DNA from: Firmicutes bacterium UBA2598
Lineage (GTDB): Bacteria; Bacillota; PH28-bin88
DNA: 5,947 nucleotides
Reading direction: 5' to 3'
NCBI GenBank assembly: GCA_002339345.1
Contig: DDKM01000101.1
Location: 1-5,947, forward strand
In this document: one piece after another, positions 4,524-5,947 of the stretch
Numbering within the stretch: the stretch's first letter is position 1
How the letters are laid out: the number at the start of each line of letters is the position of its first letter
The notes under the pieces: model-generated
Told to the model about the DNA's origin: nothing
The model's input: only the letters and a program-made list of their open reading frames with translations
The model's database searches: none
Position numbers and translations under genes: made by a program

Positions 4524-4596
4524 CCGACTACATCGGCAGCCATGGGGTGAAGGTCCTGGGCGCAAGAGGTTCCCAAGTGCTGACTTACGACAGCCC
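4520..4596 (+). pseudogene. galE: N-terminal scrap of UDP-glucose 4-epimerase
   Basis: The frame from 4520 reads GADYIGSHGVKVLGARGSQV then LTYDS. This corresponds to the NAD-binding start of GalE ('GGAGYIGSHAVKxLxARGYEVLTYDNLS'). One glycine of the GxxGxxG loop is replaced (A-D-Y instead of A-G-Y), and the first ten residues are missing, replaced by the rpn scrap. The frame then wanders to a stop near 4640. It is separated from the next galE piece by loss of roughly 110 residues, including the catalytic Ser and Tyr region. Confidence 0.7.
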
Positions 4597-4611
4597 ATTA
4601 ACCCTTGAGGG

Positions 4612-4841
4612 CATACCAAAGCCACGGTGGAACAGGTGTTGAAAAATTTATGCTCTGCCGGAGAGATGGGCTACGTATCTCTCCGGTATTTTAACGTGGC
4701 CGGTGCGGACCGGGACGGGCGGATCGGCGAGGGGAAGGAGGACGCTACCCATCTCATCACCCTCGCTACCCGGGCGGCGGCAGGCAAGCGGCCGTATTTG
4801 AGTATCTTCGGCACCGACTACCCCACCCCTGACGGTACCTG
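4612..4841 (+). pseudogene. galE: central-to-C-terminal fragment of UDP-glucose 4-epimerase
   Basis: GalE interconverts UDP-glucose and UDP-galactose. Beginning at H-T-K-A-T-V-E-Q-V-L, the frame continues MGYVSLRYFNVAGADRDGRI, then GEGKEDATHLITLATRAAAG, then YLSIFGTDYPTPDGT. R-Y-F-N-V-A-G-A followed by 'G..H.I' and 'FG.DYPT.DGT' is diagnostic. The lysine of the YxxxK catalytic pair seems retained, but the tyrosine side is lost at the left breakpoint. A GTG at 4627 could start translation, but the product would lack the Rossmann half. The frame enters foreign sequence at about 4841, exactly where 'xRDYIHVxD' should follow, and that motif reappears at 5309 in the last galE piece. Confidence 0.85.
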
Positions 4842-4949
4842 CATGAGGTTGACGGCATTCTTTTTTGCGCGGATATACCTTTGGAAGTTCGTGGCCCCAT
4901 GCTGGCGGAGGCCTTGTCCCGGGGCTTGTCTGTCTTTGTAGTGCCGTAA
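4842..4949 (+). pseudogene. middle fragment of a polyprenyl-phosphate sugar-1-phosphate transferase
   Basis: Frame 4842 reads HEVDGILFCADIPLEVRGPM then LAEALSRGLSVFVVP and stops at TAA 4947-4949. It resembles the Rossmann-like (CoA-binding type) central domain of exopolysaccharide priming glycosyltransferases, where 'xxDGIxxCxDIPxxVR' leads to a strand 'xVxVVPDLYE'. The continuation (DLYE, membrane segment) is deleted, and the sequence resumes in another frame with the catalytic domain. Identification rests mainly on its position before an unmistakable catalytic domain. Confidence 0.6.
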
Positions 4950-4950
4950 A

Positions 4951-5267
4951 CTATTGAAGCTGCGCACCATGGTCCCGGATGCCGAAAAGCTTACCGGTCC
5001 GGTGCTGGCCAGCCAGCATGACCCGCGCATCACGCGGGTAGGGCGGATACTAAGGGCTAGCCGTATTGATGAACTTCCCCAGCTTTGGAATGTACTAAAG
5101 GGCGATATGAGTTTTGTCGGCCCCCGGCCGGAGCGCCCCTTTTTCGTGGAACAGTTTCGTAAAGAGGTGCCGGGCTATGATTACCGCCACCAGATCAAGG
5201 CGGGCATCACGCCCAGATCCTTTTACATACCCTGAAGGTGATGCTGATGCGGGACAAGGCGTCATAA
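4951..5267 (+). pseudogene. catalytic-domain remnant of a bacterial sugar transferase (PF02397 type)
   Basis: The enzyme class loads a hexose-1-phosphate from a UDP-sugar onto undecaprenyl phosphate, the first membrane step of exopolysaccharide synthesis. The frame from TTG 4954 reads KLRTMVPDAEKL, then DPRITRVGRILRASRIDELP, then QLWNVLKGDMSFVGPRPERP, then VPGYDYRHQIKAGIT. These are the family's core motifs in the right order. After KAGIT (about 5214) an internal deletion removes some 40 residues. Another frame, from 5214, gives QILLHTLKVMLMRDKAS and the natural stop TAA 5265-5267, which looks like the true C terminus. The membrane anchor is missing, and the deletion and frame change make it non-functional. 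It sits between two galE pieces, although in living clusters the two genes are neighbours. Confidence 0.88.
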
Positions 5268-5281
5268 ATAATTAGGTTACA

Positions 5282-5560
5282 AATGACTACCCAACCCGCG
5301 ACGGTACGGCTGTCCGGGACTACATCCACGTGGACGACCTGGCCCGGGCGCATATCCTGGTGCTGGAAGCCCTGGCGGGCGGCGCTCAGTCATCCGTCTA
5401 CAATCTGGGGAACGGTAACGGCTACTCGGTGCTGGAGGTGGTTAAGGCGGCGGAACGGGTGGTGGGCAGGCCCATCCCGTACGAAATAGGCGCAAGGCGG
5501 GAGGGAGACCCGGCTGTATTAGTGGCTTCTTCGGAAAAAGCCCGCCGGGAGTGCGGGCCG
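5282..5560 (+). pseudogene. galE: C-terminal fragment of UDP-glucose 4-epimerase
   Basis: The frame starting at 5282 reads NDYPTRDGTAVRDYIHVDDL, then ARAHILVLEALAGGAQSSVY, then NLGNGNGYSVLEVVKAAERV, then IPYEIGARREGDPAVLVASS and EKARRE. This is the classic GalE C-terminal half (RDYIHVxDL, YNLGxGxGxSVxEV, P..xxRREGDPA). It starts with a second copy of the 'DYPTxDGT' codons that end the previous galE piece. Homology fades after R-R-E-C-G (about 5560), about 30 residues before a normal end. The open frame continues to 5791 with meaningless residues antisense to the PIN gene. Confidence 0.85.
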
Positions 5561-5572
5561 GTGCTGGCACTC

Positions 5573-5934
5573 CTAAAATTTGACAAAATACGAATACAAG
5601 GACATCCACCGGGTACGGCAGGCGTCAGCCAAAGTAATAGGTTGATCGGAGAAATTTTCCAGTATCCGGTGAGCCTGGGTGAGTATTGCCCAGTCGGTCC
5701 AGATAATTTCGGTAAACTTTTCTTTTACTTGTGTGTTTATTATATCCAGAAATTTCAGGGCTGCTTTTGTGCCCAGCTTCCGCATTATTAAGGTGTAGGT
5801 CTCGGTTATGATGAGTTCGGAGGTCACTAGCAGGCTTCCCTCTGCCTGCAAGGGTACCATCACCTGGGCGGCCGCGTTGTGGTGCTGGTCGTTGCGGACA
5901 AGATAGCCAAACTGGCGCACGTCTTGTGAACCAC
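5573..5934 (-). pseudogene. PIN-domain RNase toxin (VapC-like) remnant, frameshifted
   Basis: On the minus strand the frame from GTG 5920 reads RNDQHHNAAAQVMVPLQAEG, then LLVTSELIITETYTLIMRKL, and later ENFSDQPITLADAC. This is the body of a PIN ribonuclease, with the conserved Glu (E40 of this frame) and the Asp of 'xxDA' (D99). The N terminus lies in another frame: from GTG 5934, preceded closely by GGGAGGGG, it reads V-V-H-K-T-C-A-S-L-A-I-L. The family has 'FVDTSAWxAIL' there, so the frame shifts between about 5905 and 5915, and the first catalytic Asp is replaced by Lys. At the 3' end the protein breaks off after DAC into foreign residues, losing the last strands. No antitoxin gene is visible in the window, though one could lie beyond the right edge. 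Confidence 0.68.
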
Positions 5935-5947
5935 CCCTCCCTTCGCT

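Noticed and set aside
5561..5791. Continuation of the galE frame beyond 5560
   Set aside because: Residues lose all resemblance to GalE and lie antisense to the PIN remnant.

Overview
The window looks like an accessory, heavily rearranged stretch of a moderately GC-rich Firmicute, probably a Clostridia/Peptococcaceae-type anaerobe (Pelotomaculum, Desulfotomaculum or Moorella-like). This is inferred from the strong GGAGG-type ribosome sites, GTG/TTG starts, DUF4351/Rpn proteins with G-R-Q-E repeats, and a HesB-like selenoprotein candidate. No housekeeping gene or RNA gene is present, so the assignment rests on style and family content only.

Left part (1-1346): the 3' end of an unidentified gene is followed by a decayed IS605-type tnpB 3' end with its right-end hairpin. 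A convincing promoter then drives an apparently intact, overlapping mntA-hepT pair, a nucleotidyltransferase antitoxin and HEPN RNase toxin (type VII toxin-antitoxin).

Middle part (1343-2787): a fragment of an S41 (CtpA-type) protease lies on the plus strand. On the minus strand is an 88-codon reading frame with a perfect Shine-Dalgarno and one in-frame TGA directly before a Cys codon. Its two halves resemble the two halves of the HesB-like 'CC/Se motif' (seleno)protein family, so I read it as a probable selenoprotein gene with Sec at the TGA. Conventional ORF calling would miss it. It lies downstream of an intact minus-strand Rpn-family nuclease gene (rpn1), separated by a weak terminator.

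Right part (2788-5947): a second, divergently oriented Rpn-family gene (rpn2) is intact and has its own promoter. It sits in debris of a sugar-nucleotide/exopolysaccharide locus: galU with two frameshifts, three separate galE pieces, and a polyprenyl-phosphate sugar-1-phosphate transferase reduced to three pieces and lodged between two galE pieces. In a working cell these enzymes would make UDP-glucose, epimerise it to UDP-galactose, and load a hexose phosphate on the lipid carrier. Here the pathway is dead in this copy. The window closes with a frameshifted minus-strand PIN-domain toxin remnant.

The likely functional genes are mntA-hepT, the selenoprotein candidate, rpn1 and rpn2. Nearly everything else is gene fragments. 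The two rpn genes carry identical 12-bp tandem repeats in inverted orientation, and a third rpn scrap is fused to the front of galE, so repeat-mediated or Rpn-associated rearrangement is a reasonable, unproven explanation for the mosaic.
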